DNA from: DASSUW01 sp963730535
GTDB taxonomy: Bacteria > Actinomycetota > Thermoleophilia > Solirubrobacterales > Solirubrobacteraceae
Direction: 5' to 3'
DNA length: 64,000 nucleotides
Assembly: GCA_963730535.1 (NCBI GenBank)
Contig: CAVSRU010000007.1
Location: 1-64,000, forward strand
The translations under genes were made by a program, and so were the position numbers. Positions 1 to 7,953 of this stretch are shown in pieces. Within the stretch, counting starts at the first letter, position 1; each line of letters begins with the position of its first letter. Below the pieces are notes generated by a model. The model had not been told where the DNA came from. It made no database searches and was given only the letters and a program-made list of their open reading frames with translations.

Positions 1-101
1 CCTGCGCGCCGTCTGATAGCCCCGTGTCGGCGCGCGCAGAAAGAGCAGCGCGTAAGCGCGTGAAAGAAGCCGTAGCGGCACAGGCGGCGAAACACCGCTA
101 A
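1..101 (+). CDS. 3' end of an unidentified gene (partial)
   Basis: An open frame enters from the left edge and ends at TAA (99-101). The visible C-terminus is short, alanine-rich and strongly basic (it ends AAQAAKHR). A perfect hairpin followed by a short T run lies just downstream, as expected for the end of a transcription unit. The family cannot be named from about 32 residues; basic alanine-lysine tails are common in actinobacterial proteins of many kinds. That the frame is really translated is inference from codon use and from the terminator position. Confidence 0.4.
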   Translation, partial: CAPSDSPVSARAERAARKRVKEAVAAQAAKHR

Positions 102-116
102 GCGTCTATCCGCGGC

Positions 117-135
117 AACCCGCCGGTGCGGGTTT
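117..135 (+). terminator. Hairpin terminator candidate
   Basis: AACCCGC and GCGGGTT form a perfect 7-bp stem around a 4-base CGGT loop, followed by T residues. It sits 15 bases after the stop codon of the partial gene at the left edge, so it probably ends that transcript. The T run is short, so the strength is uncertain. Confidence 0.5.
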
Positions 136-289
136 CGCTCGACGTGAGTGAACAGCGGGCGGCGTCGACTGCATGAGCAGGCCTTCGCGTTTCAGAAGTT
201 CTTCGGAGGTTGCGCAGAGCGCCGGTGACGCGCCGCCGCCCGGCGCGCGGTTAGCGGCGGCCCTAGCAACGTCGGCTTGCGAAGCAACA

Positions 290-319
290 ACTACTGCTCG
301 CCATGGCAAAGCAGAAGCG
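290..319. repeat. Dispersed imperfect palindrome, copy A1
   Basis: This copy begins ACTACTGCTCGCCATGG and continues through AAAGCAGAAGCG. It matches the family pattern of a GCTRCTGC-like left arm, a centre near CGCCWTGG or CGTCCA, and an AAAGCRG or GGAGCGG-like right arm. It is one of the more diverged copies. Confidence 0.45.
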
Positions 320-427
320 CGCTCCCGACACTTCGCGCTCCTGGGTTGGACGAGTTGCGAGCGCTTTCGGCTCCTGTGAGCTCGCTATCGCAATGCGCGA
401 TCAGGAGCACTCTTGCTAAAGCCTCCG

Positions 428-458
428 CGACTGCTGCGTATCGTCCAAAGCGGTAGCG
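428..458. repeat. Dispersed imperfect palindrome, copy A2
   Basis: The left arm CGACTGCTGC and right arm GCGGTAGCG flank the core TCGTCCAAAGC (441-451). The identical 11-base core recurs at 9997-10007 and 12230-12240. The right arm is itself part of a second perfect hairpin (GGTAGCGC/GCGCTACC). Confidence 0.6.
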
Positions 459-494
459 CGGCGCGCTACCTGCTCCTTCAGCCTAAGGGCAGCA

Positions 495-938
495 CTAGGA
501 CACGTAGGCCTTGCGCACCCTGGCAGCCGTCCATCGGTTCGTACCGTGGGCCGGGGGGACACCCTTGCGATTCAGGACCTCGGCGATCTCGGCGAGGGGC
601 TTGCCTTTCGCGAGCAGCGTCCGGATCTGCGTCCGCCATCCATAGTCCCGGTTGTTGCACCAGACGTGGGACAGTCGAACGTTCTCGGGGACGAGATGCC
701 CGCCGGCCGACTTGAGGATCGGGTAGTGGTCGGGCGAGGGCGCCCACTTGGTGCGCGGCGTCGTGACCGGATCGAACGCGCCGCGCCCCTTGTGGTGATA
801 GCACTGCGGCATCTCGCACTTCAGGGCGAGGAGCTGGCCGCGCTCGGCCATCTGCACGAGGACACCCTTCATACCGAGCGCACGGAGCTGGTCCGCGACC
901 GAGTTATCGGCGCCGCCGCCAGACGCTGCCTTCGTCAT
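495..938 (-). CDS. HNH-type endonuclease with recombinase-like tail
   Basis: This 147-residue protein has an HNH-like arrangement: C41 and C46, then D70-H71 (motif DHYPILKSAGG), N86, H91 and C94-N95 (ENVRLSHVWCN). This suggests a zinc-stabilised beta-beta-alpha-metal nuclease fold acting on DNA or RNA. The last 35 residues (LAEIAEVLNRKGVPPA, then a Trp, then AARVRKAYVS) resemble the helix-turn-helix tail of serine recombinases. The ATG overlaps the stop of the EcsC gene by 4 bases (ATGA), so the two are translationally coupled. A longer reading to 1088 overlaps EcsC and is less likely. The nuclease assignment rests on motif spacing; activity and target are unknown. Confidence 0.65.
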   Translation of the reverse strand: MTKAASGGGADNSVADQLRALGMKGVLVQMAERGQLLALKCEMPQCYHHKGRGAFDPVTTPRTKWAPSPDHYPILKSAGGHLVPENVRLSHVWCNNRDYGWRTQIRTLLAKGKPLAEIAEVLNRKGVPPAHGTNRWTAARVRKAYVS

Positions 939-2041
939 CGAGTCAACGTACCTCGCGGACTCGCATCGTCGTTCTGCGTTTCCTCGCCGATGATGTCGGC
1001 GAGCGGGATTTCCTCGGCCTCCGCGTCGGCGGCGGTGTCGTGCTTGGGCGTCTCGCCGCTTGGGAAGGGCAAGTCGTACTTGTCGCACAGGAATTGTTGG
1101 CGGTAGAGGAAGTCAGCTCCCTCTTCTGCGGCCTGGAGGGTGCGGCCATTGATCGCAGCACCAACGGCGACGCCCACGATCGGCACCGCGACGGCGAGAC
1201 TCTTCTTGGTGAGGCGCATGCTGAGCAGCTCGAAGATGCGTCGCACGATCTTCGTCACCAGGTTCTGATCGAGCTGCTTCCACGCGGCGTTGCGAACGAT
1301 CATCCCGGCGAGTTTCTCGACTTCGAGATACGCCCGGTTCTTTGCGGCCTGCCCTGCCGTGGTGGCGTAGTTGAGGACGCTGAGCGCTCGCAGCCGTTCC
1401 TCTGGCCGTTGGACGTCATAGCCGTAGTAGGCAGCCGTGTGGAAGGTTGCGCGCGCGGAGCCCCAGAGGACGGCGGCCGTGTCGGCGGCCATGGCCCCGA
1501 CGACAACCCCAGCGCCGGGTGCGGCGCCGGCGCCAGCGCCAGGCACGGCTCCCACGCCGCCGCCGGCCACGCCGCCAGCCGCTCCCCCCGCGGCTCCGCC
1601 CACAAGCGCCGCGAGTTCGCCGCCGGAGACCGCGAAGCCCGCTGCGGCGCCCGACGTCACACCAGCGGCGATGTAGCGCAATCCGAGTCGGGGCTTGACC
1701 TTGTCGATGTCGCGCAAGCGCAGGTCGGCGATGTCGGAGATACTCTCGACGGAGCTATGCCCGGCCTTGCGATAGGCGCCGGTGATCCGGCCGGTGGCCA
1801 GTGACTCGGCCGCGAACTTGGCGCCCACGTCGCTAGCGGCGCCGAACACGTACTCGACCAATTCCTCAGCCTGATCGAACCCAGGCACAGAGGACGCGCC
1901 GTCGTAGGCCTTGTGTCCGAACTGCCGCACCCGTGCCGGAATCAGCCGCTTCGGAGAGTGTGAGAGCTGCCGGCGAAGCACGTCTTCGAGTGCGTCCCAC
2001 ATCTTCTTGTCGTAGTCATTCATCCGGTCGTAGCCGTTCAT
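935..2041 (-). CDS. EcsC family protein
   Basis: This 368-residue protein has the EcsC family layout. A charged N-terminal region is followed by a very glycine/alanine-rich hydrophobic stretch (about residues 155-195). Next comes the conserved segment with YYGYDVQRPEERLRALSVL, and then helices ending in a second hydrophobic segment (VAVPIVGVAVGAAING). EcsC proteins are membrane-associated and of poorly defined function. The start at MNGYDRMNDYDKK was chosen because everything further upstream is arginine-rich and atypical, and an AGGGA sequence lies 12 bases before it. It is the first gene of a two-gene unit with the HNH nuclease. The pairing could be a toxin-like or defence module, which is inference only. 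Confidence 0.75.
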   Translation of the reverse strand: MNGYDRMNDYDKKMWDALEDVLRRQLSHSPKRLIPARVRQFGHKAYDGASSVPGFDQAEELVEYVFGAASDVGAKFAAESLATGRITGAYRKAGHSSVESISDIADLRLRDIDKVKPRLGLRYIAAGVTSGAAAGFAVSGGELAALVGGAAGGAAGGVAGGGVGAVPGAGAGAAPGAGVVVGAMAADTAAVLWGSARATFHTAAYYGYDVQRPEERLRALSVLNYATTAGQAAKNRAYLEVEKLAGMIVRNAAWKQLDQNLVTKIVRRIFELLSMRLTKKSLAVAVPIVGVAVGAAINGRTLQAAEEGADFLYRQQFLCDKYDLPFPSGETPKHDTAADAEAEEIPLADIIGEETQNDDASPRGTLTR

Positions 2042-2484
2042 CGGTTTATCTGGTCCCTGGAGGTCGCGTCGGGCGCGTCGGTCGCGATGCCGGCTTGGCC
2101 TTCCGTGAGAAAGAAGCTCCCATCTCCATCGGCGCCGATGCCCCTGGCCATGAACGCGATGCCGCATCGGGGCTACGCGTGGCTGCGACCTCACTGCTGC
2201 GACCTCACTGCGCCGCAGGTCGCGACGCTGCGGACTAGTACGTGGCTCGATCCGTCTTGCGCCGCGGTCCTGAGCGGTCCGCATAACGGCGCGCGCGAGC
2301 GGCGTCCATGTGAGTAGAGCGACGTGCTCTGTCCGCCAATGAGGTTCCCACGAGTCGATCACCGGCCCGCCCAGCAGCGGATCGCCGCGACGCGGGCTCA
2401 ACGAGCCACCGCGGTGACACCGCGGCGGCGCTACCGCGATCGCCGCCGCACGTCAGCCGCCGCAGCGACACAGACGGCGGCAGG

Positions 2485-2516
2485 CACTACTGCTTCCCAT
2501 GCCAGGGAGCGGTGAC
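2485..2516. repeat. Dispersed imperfect palindrome, copy B1
   Basis: CACTACTGCTTCCCATGC is followed by CAGGGAGCGGTGACG. It is nearly identical in its core (TGCTTCCCATGC, then GGAGCGG) to copy G at 17895-17925, more than 15 kb away. Confidence 0.55.
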
Positions 2517-2540
2517 GCAGCCGGTGGCCTGACGCGCCGA

Positions 2541-2573
2541 GCCGCTGTCGCTTCCGCCTGGGAGCGACACTGC
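2541..2573. repeat. Dispersed imperfect palindrome, copy B2
   Basis: The arms TGTCGCT and AGCGACA are perfectly complementary around a 10-base loop. The surrounding bases (CCGC before, CTGC after) match the family. It lies 20 to 50 bases upstream of the start of the next small gene and could influence its transcript. Confidence 0.55.
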
Positions 2574-2592
2574 CTGCGGCATGCTTCGCTCC

Positions 2593-2862
2593 ATGGACGA
2601 ACTTGGCGACTTCGCCGAGCAGGCCGAAGGCCTGGCGCGCGAGGGTGTCGTCGGAGAGAATGCCGGCGTGGATACGTTCCAGGAAGGCCAGACGATCTGG
2701 GTCGAGCAGTCTGATGGCTCCCAGCGCGCGGGTATCTTCGTCGGCGAGGCCACGCAGGCGTGGTTCGGGGGCGTTCCGGGGGCCTATGTCGTCTATCCGG
2801 ACACGCGCGACGGAGAAGAGGTGTCGATGATGCGGGTCGTCGCGCGCGAGGACAGCACGTAG
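2593..2862 (+). CDS. Small hypothetical protein
   Basis: The protein has 89 residues from MDELGDFAEQ; an in-frame ATG 12 bases earlier would add four residues. It is acidic with an alternating beta-type pattern in the second half (QTIWVEQSDGSQRAGIFVG, then AYVVYPDTRDGEEVSMMRVV). That half looks like a small beta-barrel with a KOW- or SH3-like feel. No family is recognised. Codon use and a balanced amino acid composition support a real gene, although no strong ribosome binding site is visible before either ATG. Confidence 0.55.
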   Translation: MDELGDFAEQAEGLAREGVVGENAGVDTFQEGQTIWVEQSDGSQRAGIFVGEATQAWFGGVPGAYVVYPDTRDGEEVSMMRVVAREDST

Positions 2863-3017
2863 TCGCTCGGCGTCATTGCTCGTGCCTCAGTGCGACAGCG
2901 ACGGTGCTCGAGCCCAGGCCGACCAGAAGCTGGCGCCCGCCGGCGCGCGTGCGAGATCACTGCCCCGCGCACGGGAACCACCGCCGGGATCTCGATGTTC
3001 AGGCGCTGCGTCAGCTG

Positions 3018-3413
3018 TCACGTGAGGTGCCAGAGAGCATTGGCGATGCTCCATCCGTCGTCGGTGCGCACGAGATGGAGGTATTCGCGGTACACGGATG
3101 ACCGCACGACGACGCTGGCGATGTTCCCGTAGAGGTCGACGACCTCGACGTGGATCTCACGTTCGCCGCCCGCGTTGAGGCTCTTGCCTTCGCCCTCGGC
3201 CGTCCAAGCGACCATCTGCTCCTTCGTGACGCTCCTCAGGTCGCCGGAAGCAGGGTCGACCTGCCTCAGGGAGCGCTTGGCGAGCGCCTCGTGAAGGACC
3301 CGATCCATGCGCTCGCTGTCGCCCTCGAACCAGGCCTGGAAGTAGTCGAGAGTGCAGGCGACCACAGCGGCTTCATCGGTGGTGACCTCCGGAGTGTTGG
3401 CAGGATGCGACAC
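3018..3413 (-). CDS. NTF2-like protein (lumazine-binding-2/SnoaL type)
   Basis: This 131-residue protein has the NTF2-like cone fold pattern. An N-terminal helix (DEAAVVACTLDYFQAWFEGD) is followed by a helix with RVLHEALAKRSL. Beta strands with EIHVEVVDLYGNIASVVVRS come next, and it ends with DGWSIANALWHL. It resembles the putative lumazine-binding branch, in which many members have no known substrate. The GTG start was chosen because AGGAGG lies 6 bases upstream; a longer frame to 3578 has no such site. It stands alone in a gene-poor stretch. Confidence 0.75.
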   Translation of the reverse strand: MSHPANTPEVTTDEAAVVACTLDYFQAWFEGDSERMDRVLHEALAKRSLRQVDPASGDLRSVTKEQMVAWTAEGEGKSLNAGGEREIHVEVVDLYGNIASVVVRSSVYREYLHLVRTDDGWSIANALWHLT

Positions 3414-3705
3414 GTCTGACCTCCTCGTGGACCGGCGAACCGAGAGCACCTCGCGGCTTATGCGCGCGGCGGTTGGCGCCAGCGTCGCACGTGGGCTCTC
3501 ACCGTGGCGAGGCCCGCTCCGATCGCCGCGAGCAGCACCGGCGTGTCCGCGCTCGCGCAGCGGCCATGATCGACCCACCCCCCGCCGGTTGGCATCGCAC
3601 GCTGGCGGCTTTGCCGCCAGATCCGACCGAGTACCTCAACGACGCGGCTCGCCGCTGCGGCACGCGGCCCGAGCTCGTGTAGGCCGTGCATGACGGCTCG
3701 AGCGT

Positions 3706-4152
3706 CTACAGGCGGCAGGCGCGCGAATGCGTTGCTGCTCGCGCTCGTGCTCGGTAACGATCGCGCCCGACGGCTCGCGCTCGTCCAGGCCAGCACGAGG
3801 GTGGAATCATCGGGCGTTGGTCGGGCACGCCGAGCTCGTCGCGCATGGCCGCGGTCAGTGCGCCGGCCGGCCGCCACGCATCGCCTTGCTCGGTAGCCGG
3901 GCTTCTCCCTTCGGCTACTCGGCGGCGCGCGGACGCCGCGAGCGACCCGCCACTGCGCTCCATCGTCCCCCCGTCCACGATCGCCCGCGCCAACGCACGA
4001 ACACGCTGCCGCAGTTGCTCCATTTCGGCGGCATTCATCGGCGGGCGACCCTGCGGATCGGCTTCGCCGTGGGACGGGACGTTGGTCCGCAGGCCAGCGA
4101 GCTCGCGCATCACCGCCACGGTCTTGCTGTGGGACTTCAGTTCGAGGTCCAT
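3706..4152 (-). CDS. Hypothetical protein, possibly degraded at the 3' end
   Basis: The first 70 residues look like a genuine helical protein (MDLELKSHSKTVAVMRELAG, then MNAAEMEQLRQRVRALARAI). An AAGGA sequence lies 5 bases before the ATG. The remainder turns arginine/alanine-rich and loses coding character, as if the frame ran on past an ancient break. No family is recognised. The plus strand and another minus frame are also open here but look worse. Confidence 0.35.
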   Translation of the reverse strand: MDLELKSHSKTVAVMRELAGLRTNVPSHGEADPQGRPPMNAAEMEQLRQRVRALARAIVDGGTMERSGGSLAASARRRVAEGRSPATEQGDAWRPAGALTAAMRDELGVPDQRPMIPPSCWPGRARAVGRDRYRARARAATHSRACRL

Positions 4153-4428
4153 CACGTTCCTTCCGGATCAGTCGATGTGTCGAGTTTCGGCCCCGAGGAG
4201 GTCGCGGCCATCCCGGCATACATCGACCGCTCAGTGCTGACCTTGATGTCGGGTCTTGCCCCCGGCCGTAGGCTGCCGTCGTGGCGTCGCCCGGTATGGG
4301 CGCCGCCCGGTGACGACGGTGCGCCGGTCACAGACCGACGAACTGATCGCGCTCTCGCTCGATTCAAGTCGCCCCGACCGCCGCCGCTGACCTGACGCCC
4401 CGCTGATGGGCGGGATACGGCCTCCGAG

Positions 4429-4845
4429 TCAGCCTGCTCGATCTGTGTAGGCCCTGCGCTTCGCGCGGCGGCGGCGGAGCTGCTCAGCCCTTGTAGTCGG
4501 CAGGGATCCGCGCTGGACTTGCTCGTCCTCGTTCGTCGCGTCCTCGTCAGGTGCAAATGCATTGCCCTGCGTGATGCTGAGACCGCCGCGGTAGATCATC
4601 GGCACCTTAAACGTCTCGCCCGTCTGCTCGAGGAAGCCGAGTTCAAGGAGCGGTTTCACCTCGGCGCGAACGTTGCCGACGTCAACCCCGAGCGTCTGCG
4701 CAAGCGACTCGTCATTGTGCTCGGCTCGTCCATCGCGGAACCGCTCGATCAACGGCGCGAAGCCACCCGCTTCGGCAAGGAGCGTGTCCTCGACCCACTC
4801 CTTGCTCAGGGCCGCGAGGCCGCGTGTGATGGCGTCGGACCGGAC
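4429..4845 (-). CDS. Probable C-terminal remnant with winged-helix character
   Basis: The readable part begins near SDAITRGLAALSKEWVED and includes NDESLAQTLGVDVGNVRAEV and LLELGFLEQTGETFKVPMIY. This is a helix-helix-strand pattern like the winged-helix end of a larger actinobacterial ATPase or regulator. The upstream frame to 4926 is low quality and has no clear ribosome binding site, and the GTG used here is a guess. I therefore regard it as either a small winged-helix protein or the surviving 3' end of a bigger gene. The acidic tail (AFAPDEDATNEDEQ) is normal for such ends. Confidence 0.45.
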   Translation of the reverse strand, partial: VRSDAITRGLAALSKEWVEDTLLAEAGGFAPLIERFRDGRAEHNDESLAQTLGVDVGNVRAEVKPLLELGFLEQTGETFKVPMIYRGGLSITQGNAFAPDEDATNEDEQVQRGSLPTTRAEQLRRRRAKRRAYTDRAG

Positions 4846-4980
4846 CACGCCGCCCTCGGCGCCGGCGTCCGGGGCCAGTGCCGCCACCCTATGGGTGGCG
4901 CGGCCCGCTGTGGGCGAGCGCCACATGGCGCGAAGGCCAGCCCCCAGTGCTAGGGGGATCGTTGACCCACAAGCCGAGAC

Positions 4981-5859
4981 TTATCGAAGGTCCGGTGGCT
5001 CCGGGCGTCCGAACGGCGTCCAACGCTCGGCGTCGTCCTGGCCCTCGTCGATGAACTCGCGCGCCGAGGACGGAAGCGCCCCGAGTACATCTGCCGCGAA
5101 ACGGGCGGTCTCGTCTGCAGCCACGGCGAGAGGGTCCAGCGTTGGGCGGGCGGGGACGGACCGCGTGAGGTCCGACAAGCGCGCATCGAGAAAGCCAGTG
5201 CCGACTCCGGCGTTGAGGAGGATGTCGATGATCCGTGAGTCGAATCCGGCGAGAGACTGGCCTATCGGCACGTCCGTAGGGACGGCCGCCGCCGTTTTCC
5301 CGGCACGCGAAAGGTCGATTCCGGCGGCGCGCTGAGCTGCGGCACGGAGAGCGAATGCCGCCATCGCCGCGTTCCTCGTGTGCACCGTGGTCTCCGCAAG
5401 CCTGAGCTCGACCCCGGCCTCCGACCGTGCGCCGTACGCGCCCATCGCGCGCTCAACCGCCTCGACTGAAGCGTTGAGATGTGCCGCCGTGCGGTCGGCA
5501 GCCGTGGCGCACGCAACCAAGGCATTGACTTGATCCAAGGCATCTACGTCATCCTGGAATCGCTGGCTTTGGATCGGCCCGAACAGGAGAGTCGCATCGA
5601 CGGAAGGCGGCTCCACTGTGGTAGGTGTCCAGAAGTCGTGCCGAGGCGGGTCATTCTTGATGCGAGTAAACGAGTACCGGAGGACTGGTCCGAGTGCACC
5701 GATAACGAGGAGCGCAGGGGCAATCGGCGAGCCAAGAGCAGCCGCCGCCATGCCGAAGAACACCATCGCACCGGTCCCGGCATCCCACTTCGCCTCAGCG
5801 TCGGTTGCGCGCGCCTTTCGTTCCGGGTCGAACCCGCGTGGAGAGATGGAGAATGCCAC
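4981..5859 (-). CDS. Hypothetical membrane-anchored protein
   Basis: This 292-residue protein has one hydrophobic hairpin near residues 30-62 (GAMVFFGMAAAALGSPIAP, then ALLVIGALGPVLRYSF). A long soluble alanine-rich helical region follows. Start GTG is used, with AGGGA about a dozen bases upstream. The layout, an N-terminal membrane hairpin plus a helical cytoplasmic domain, is clear, but no family is recognised. It is isolated from its neighbours by gaps of 50 and 350 bases. Confidence 0.6.
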   Translation of the reverse strand: MAFSISPRGFDPERKARATDAEAKWDAGTGAMVFFGMAAAALGSPIAPALLVIGALGPVLRYSFTRIKNDPPRHDFWTPTTVEPPSVDATLLFGPIQSQRFQDDVDALDQVNALVACATAADRTAAHLNASVEAVERAMGAYGARSEAGVELRLAETTVHTRNAAMAAFALRAAAQRAAGIDLSRAGKTAAAVPTDVPIGQSLAGFDSRIIDILLNAGVGTGFLDARLSDLTRSVPARPTLDPLAVAADETARFAADVLGALPSSAREFIDEGQDDAERWTPFGRPEPPDLR

Positions 5860-6208
5860 TGCTCGATATCCCTGAGAAATCCGCCGAAAGCGAGCACTCT
5901 ATCTGCGCGGCCAGTCTGCACGCCGCATCAACCTGCCGCCGTATTGCTTAGGGACTAGCTCTGAGCCCGCCCGGTCCCCAACGGTTACTGGCCCCAGCCC
6001 CGCCGACGCCGGCCACATCGACCACGCGGTGCCCAAGCCGGTGAGCGTCGAGCCGTGCCATCCCTGACGCGTCCGGCGCGCGGGGCTGCAAGGCGGGACT
6101 AGGGCGGGGTAGAACTCGTCTGGCCATTTGTCGGGTCCGGCACCCCGGACCGCCACTGGGCATCGTTGCGAGACTCGCCGGGCTCGCTAGCGCCGCGAGC
6201 ATTGGCCT
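5860..6208. other. Gap without recognisable gene
   Basis: Both strands were read and nothing convincing was found. The short open frames lack ribosome binding sites and are arginine- and proline-rich. No member of the dispersed palindrome family was seen in this gap. Confidence 0.4.
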
Positions 6209-6228
6209 TTAGCTGGCCGAGCCGCTCA

Positions 6229-6540
6229 TCACGAACGAGATCTCCGCGCCGCCCGGGCCGCTGCAGTAGATGCTCGTCCCATGAAGTCGCAGCGCACGCG
6301 GCGGCGCTTGCCCGTCTTCGGAGAGCGCACCCGGACGGTGCGGCCCATCCGCTCCGGCCCTCCCGTCACGTAGTTCATGACGCGGCGCCCGAACGCGCAC
6401 GACGTCGTGTATCTGTTCACGAGCAGCTCCTGCGCCCAGTGCCGGTCGCGCTGCTTGGCTTCGTCCGTCCCGGCGTGGGCGGGCGCGGCGATGGCGAGCG
6501 CAGCCAGGACCGCGACGCCCGCGAGGATGATCTTTCTCAT
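6229..6540 (-). CDS. Small secreted protein, apparently frameshifted at its C-terminus
   Basis: A 103-residue reading with a clear signal peptide (MRKIILAGVAVLAALAIAAP, then AHAG). The mature part has cysteines typical of small actinobacterial secreted proteins (TTSCAFGRRVMNYVTGGP, then RRRVRCDFMG). After the codon at 6280-6282 this frame becomes arginine/alanine-rich. The neighbouring frame instead reads GTSIYCSGPGGAEISFVMSG and stops at 6209, which is a far more natural ending for this kind of cysteine protein. The start lies 4 bases after the stop of the preceding secreted protein gene, so the two are one operon. Function is unknown. Confidence 0.6.
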   Translation of the reverse strand: MRKIILAGVAVLAALAIAAPAHAGTDEAKQRDRHWAQELLVNRYTTSCAFGRRVMNYVTGGPERMGRTVRVRSPKTGKRRRVRCDFMGRASTAAARAARRSRS

Positions 6541-6544
6541 GTCT

Positions 6545-6931
6545 TCAGCAGCCAGTCTCAAACAGCCGGAAGCGGAAAGCGGTATCGGATGTGTACTCGC
6601 GATAGGTGACGGTCGAGCGCCACGTACCGCACCCGCCGGCCGGTCCGCGCACGTTGCTGATCCGGCGATACCAACGCACATAGCCGTCGTTGAAGCTACG
6701 CGGCAGCCCGGACCGGCGAGCGATGCCGAAGGCAACGTTGTAGGCATACCGCGCGCTGGCGCAATTCATCGGAGAGCGCGCCTGCAGCCCCGAGAATCGC
6801 GCGTAGTACTCCCACCCGCTCGTGCTCCGCGTCTGCGCCGAACATGAATGCCAGCCAGTGTGCGCCGATGCTGTAGCGGCGGGGACGAGCAGCGCGACAG
6901 CCGCTGCGCCGATCGTAAGCAGTTTCTTCAT
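6545..6931 (-). CDS. Small secreted hypothetical protein
   Basis: The protein has 128 residues with a classical signal peptide (MKKLLTIGAAAVALLVPAAT, cleavage probably after ASA). Four cysteines are spread over the mature part (HSCSA, MNCAS, GGCGT and the last residue), which suggests two disulphides. Aromatic and arginine residues are abundant. It is the first gene of a two-gene unit with another small secreted protein 4 bases downstream. Upstream lies GGAG at a slightly long distance. No known family is recognised. Confidence 0.65.
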   Translation of the reverse strand: MKKLLTIGAAAVALLVPAATASAHTGWHSCSAQTRSTSGWEYYARFSGLQARSPMNCASARYAYNVAFGIARRSGLPRSFNDGYVRWYRRISNVRGPAGGCGTWRSTVTYREYTSDTAFRFRLFETGC

Positions 6932-7221
6932 ATGATGTGACTCCGTAGCTGGGTAGGCGAGTGAACTACTGAGCCGCCGGGGCGGCGTGGTTTTGCCTTG
7001 GTCATCGCGGATTCGCGGAGGGCCGGGGGGCGCTTGTTAAACAGTCCGCCAACAACTCATTCAGACCCCGGCACCAGCACGGGGTAACACCGCTGCACGA
7101 GGTTTTAGCTGCCGCGAAGGTTCGGACGGGTTCGCGCCCCGGGGCGGCGAGGGCGAGGGTCGGCGTCCGTACGTTTGTTTGGCTGAGCGCGGGGAGGCCG
7201 AGGCCTCCCCGCGCGGACTGC

Positions 7222-7491
7222 CTACGCGAGCGCCTTTTCGAGCGCCGCGTCGGCTTCCTTGAACGTCTTGAAGCCCGACACGACGGCGACGAGGTGCCCC
7301 GCGTCGTTGACAGCGCAGTAAGTCCAACTGATCGTCGGGTACTCGCCGATGCGCAGCGCGATCACGGTCACCCCGCGTACGGCGTCGTACTCAGCGCTGA
7401 CCTGGCGCAAGTCCTTCTTGCGCGCCTCTGTCATCAAGAACCGGGAAGGCCTGTTCTTGCCGACCATCCTGCTTTCGAGCCGTTCGCTCAT
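7222..7491 (-). CDS. Small hypothetical protein
   Basis: This 89-residue protein starts MSERLESRMVGKNRPSRF. An alpha/beta pattern follows (VSAEYDAVRGVTVIALRIG, then VVSGFKTFKEADAALEKAL) that could form a compact two-layer fold. AAAGGTAG lies about 6 bases before the ATG, which decides this start over a longer frame to 7731. No family is recognised. It is flanked by long non-coding gaps on both sides. Confidence 0.55.
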   Translation of the reverse strand: MSERLESRMVGKNRPSRFLMTEARKKDLRQVSAEYDAVRGVTVIALRIGEYPTISWTYCAVNDAGHLVAVVSGFKTFKEADAALEKALA

Positions 7492-7953
7492 GGAACTACC
7501 TTTCGTCGAACCGCAGCAGTTCGCTGGCGGTTTCAGCCGTTCGGGATTGAGGCTGACCAGAGGTTTGTATCGGCCGGCGCCGACCGAGGTTGAATCACGC
7601 CGCGAGCGGCAGCAACGCCACCCTGAGTGAAATGCGGTCAGGCTCCTAGGGCGTGGAGGGTAGGACCGTACCGACCGACGCGCTGCTGCATTCGCCTGCA
7701 GGCGGCAGTGCCGTGCGCTGCGGGAGCCCACGTGTCGCCATTCGCCGTCACAAGACCCTCTGCGATACCGGGCTCGCGAGTTCGGGACGCCGGACCCGGC
7801 GGATGCCGCGTGGGCTACGTCGTCACCCCCTTGGGCGCCAGGAATCGCGGTCGCCCGAGCGGGGCGTAGATCCTGAGACCGCGATGTACCGCGGAACGCC
7901 AGTACGGACCCCGATAGCGAGCTGGCGTGCTCTGCGATGCATGGGCGATCCGC
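7492..7953. other. Non-coding gap with one palindromic repeat element
   Basis: No gene is supported on either strand. The stretch contains repeat copy C and otherwise shows no clear promoter or structure. Confidence 0.4.
7681..7712. repeat. Dispersed imperfect palindrome, copy C
   Basis: GCTGCTGCATTCGCCTGC is followed by AGGCGGCAGTGCC. An inner perfect hairpin (CGCCTGCAGGCG) and outer CTGC/GCAG arms give a strong palindrome. The left arm GCTGCTGC-TTCGCCTG matches copy D1 closely. Confidence 0.55.

Larger units (their letters stand above)
136..494. other. Non-coding gap with two palindromic repeat elements
   Basis: No convincing gene is seen on either strand; the open frames here are arginine/serine-rich readings without ribosome binding sites. 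The stretch contains two members of the dispersed palindrome family (290-319 and 428-458) and other short inverted repeats, such as GGTAGCGC/GCGCTACC around 452-470. Confidence 0.5.
2042..2592. other. Gap with two palindromic repeat elements, no convincing gene
   Basis: Open frames here are arginine-rich shadows without ribosome binding sites. The stretch carries repeat copies B1 and B2 close to the start of the small plus-strand gene that follows. Confidence 0.4.

Noticed and set aside
1447..1698. Proline- and arginine-rich plus-strand frames opposite the glycine-rich EcsC segment
   Set aside because: They are complementary readings of the GGAAGG-type low-complexity stretch of EcsC.
3458..3705. 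Minus-strand frame with helix-like segment DARAVMHGLHELGPRAAAAS
   Set aside because: No start or ribosome binding site could be placed and frames around it are equally open; too weak to call.
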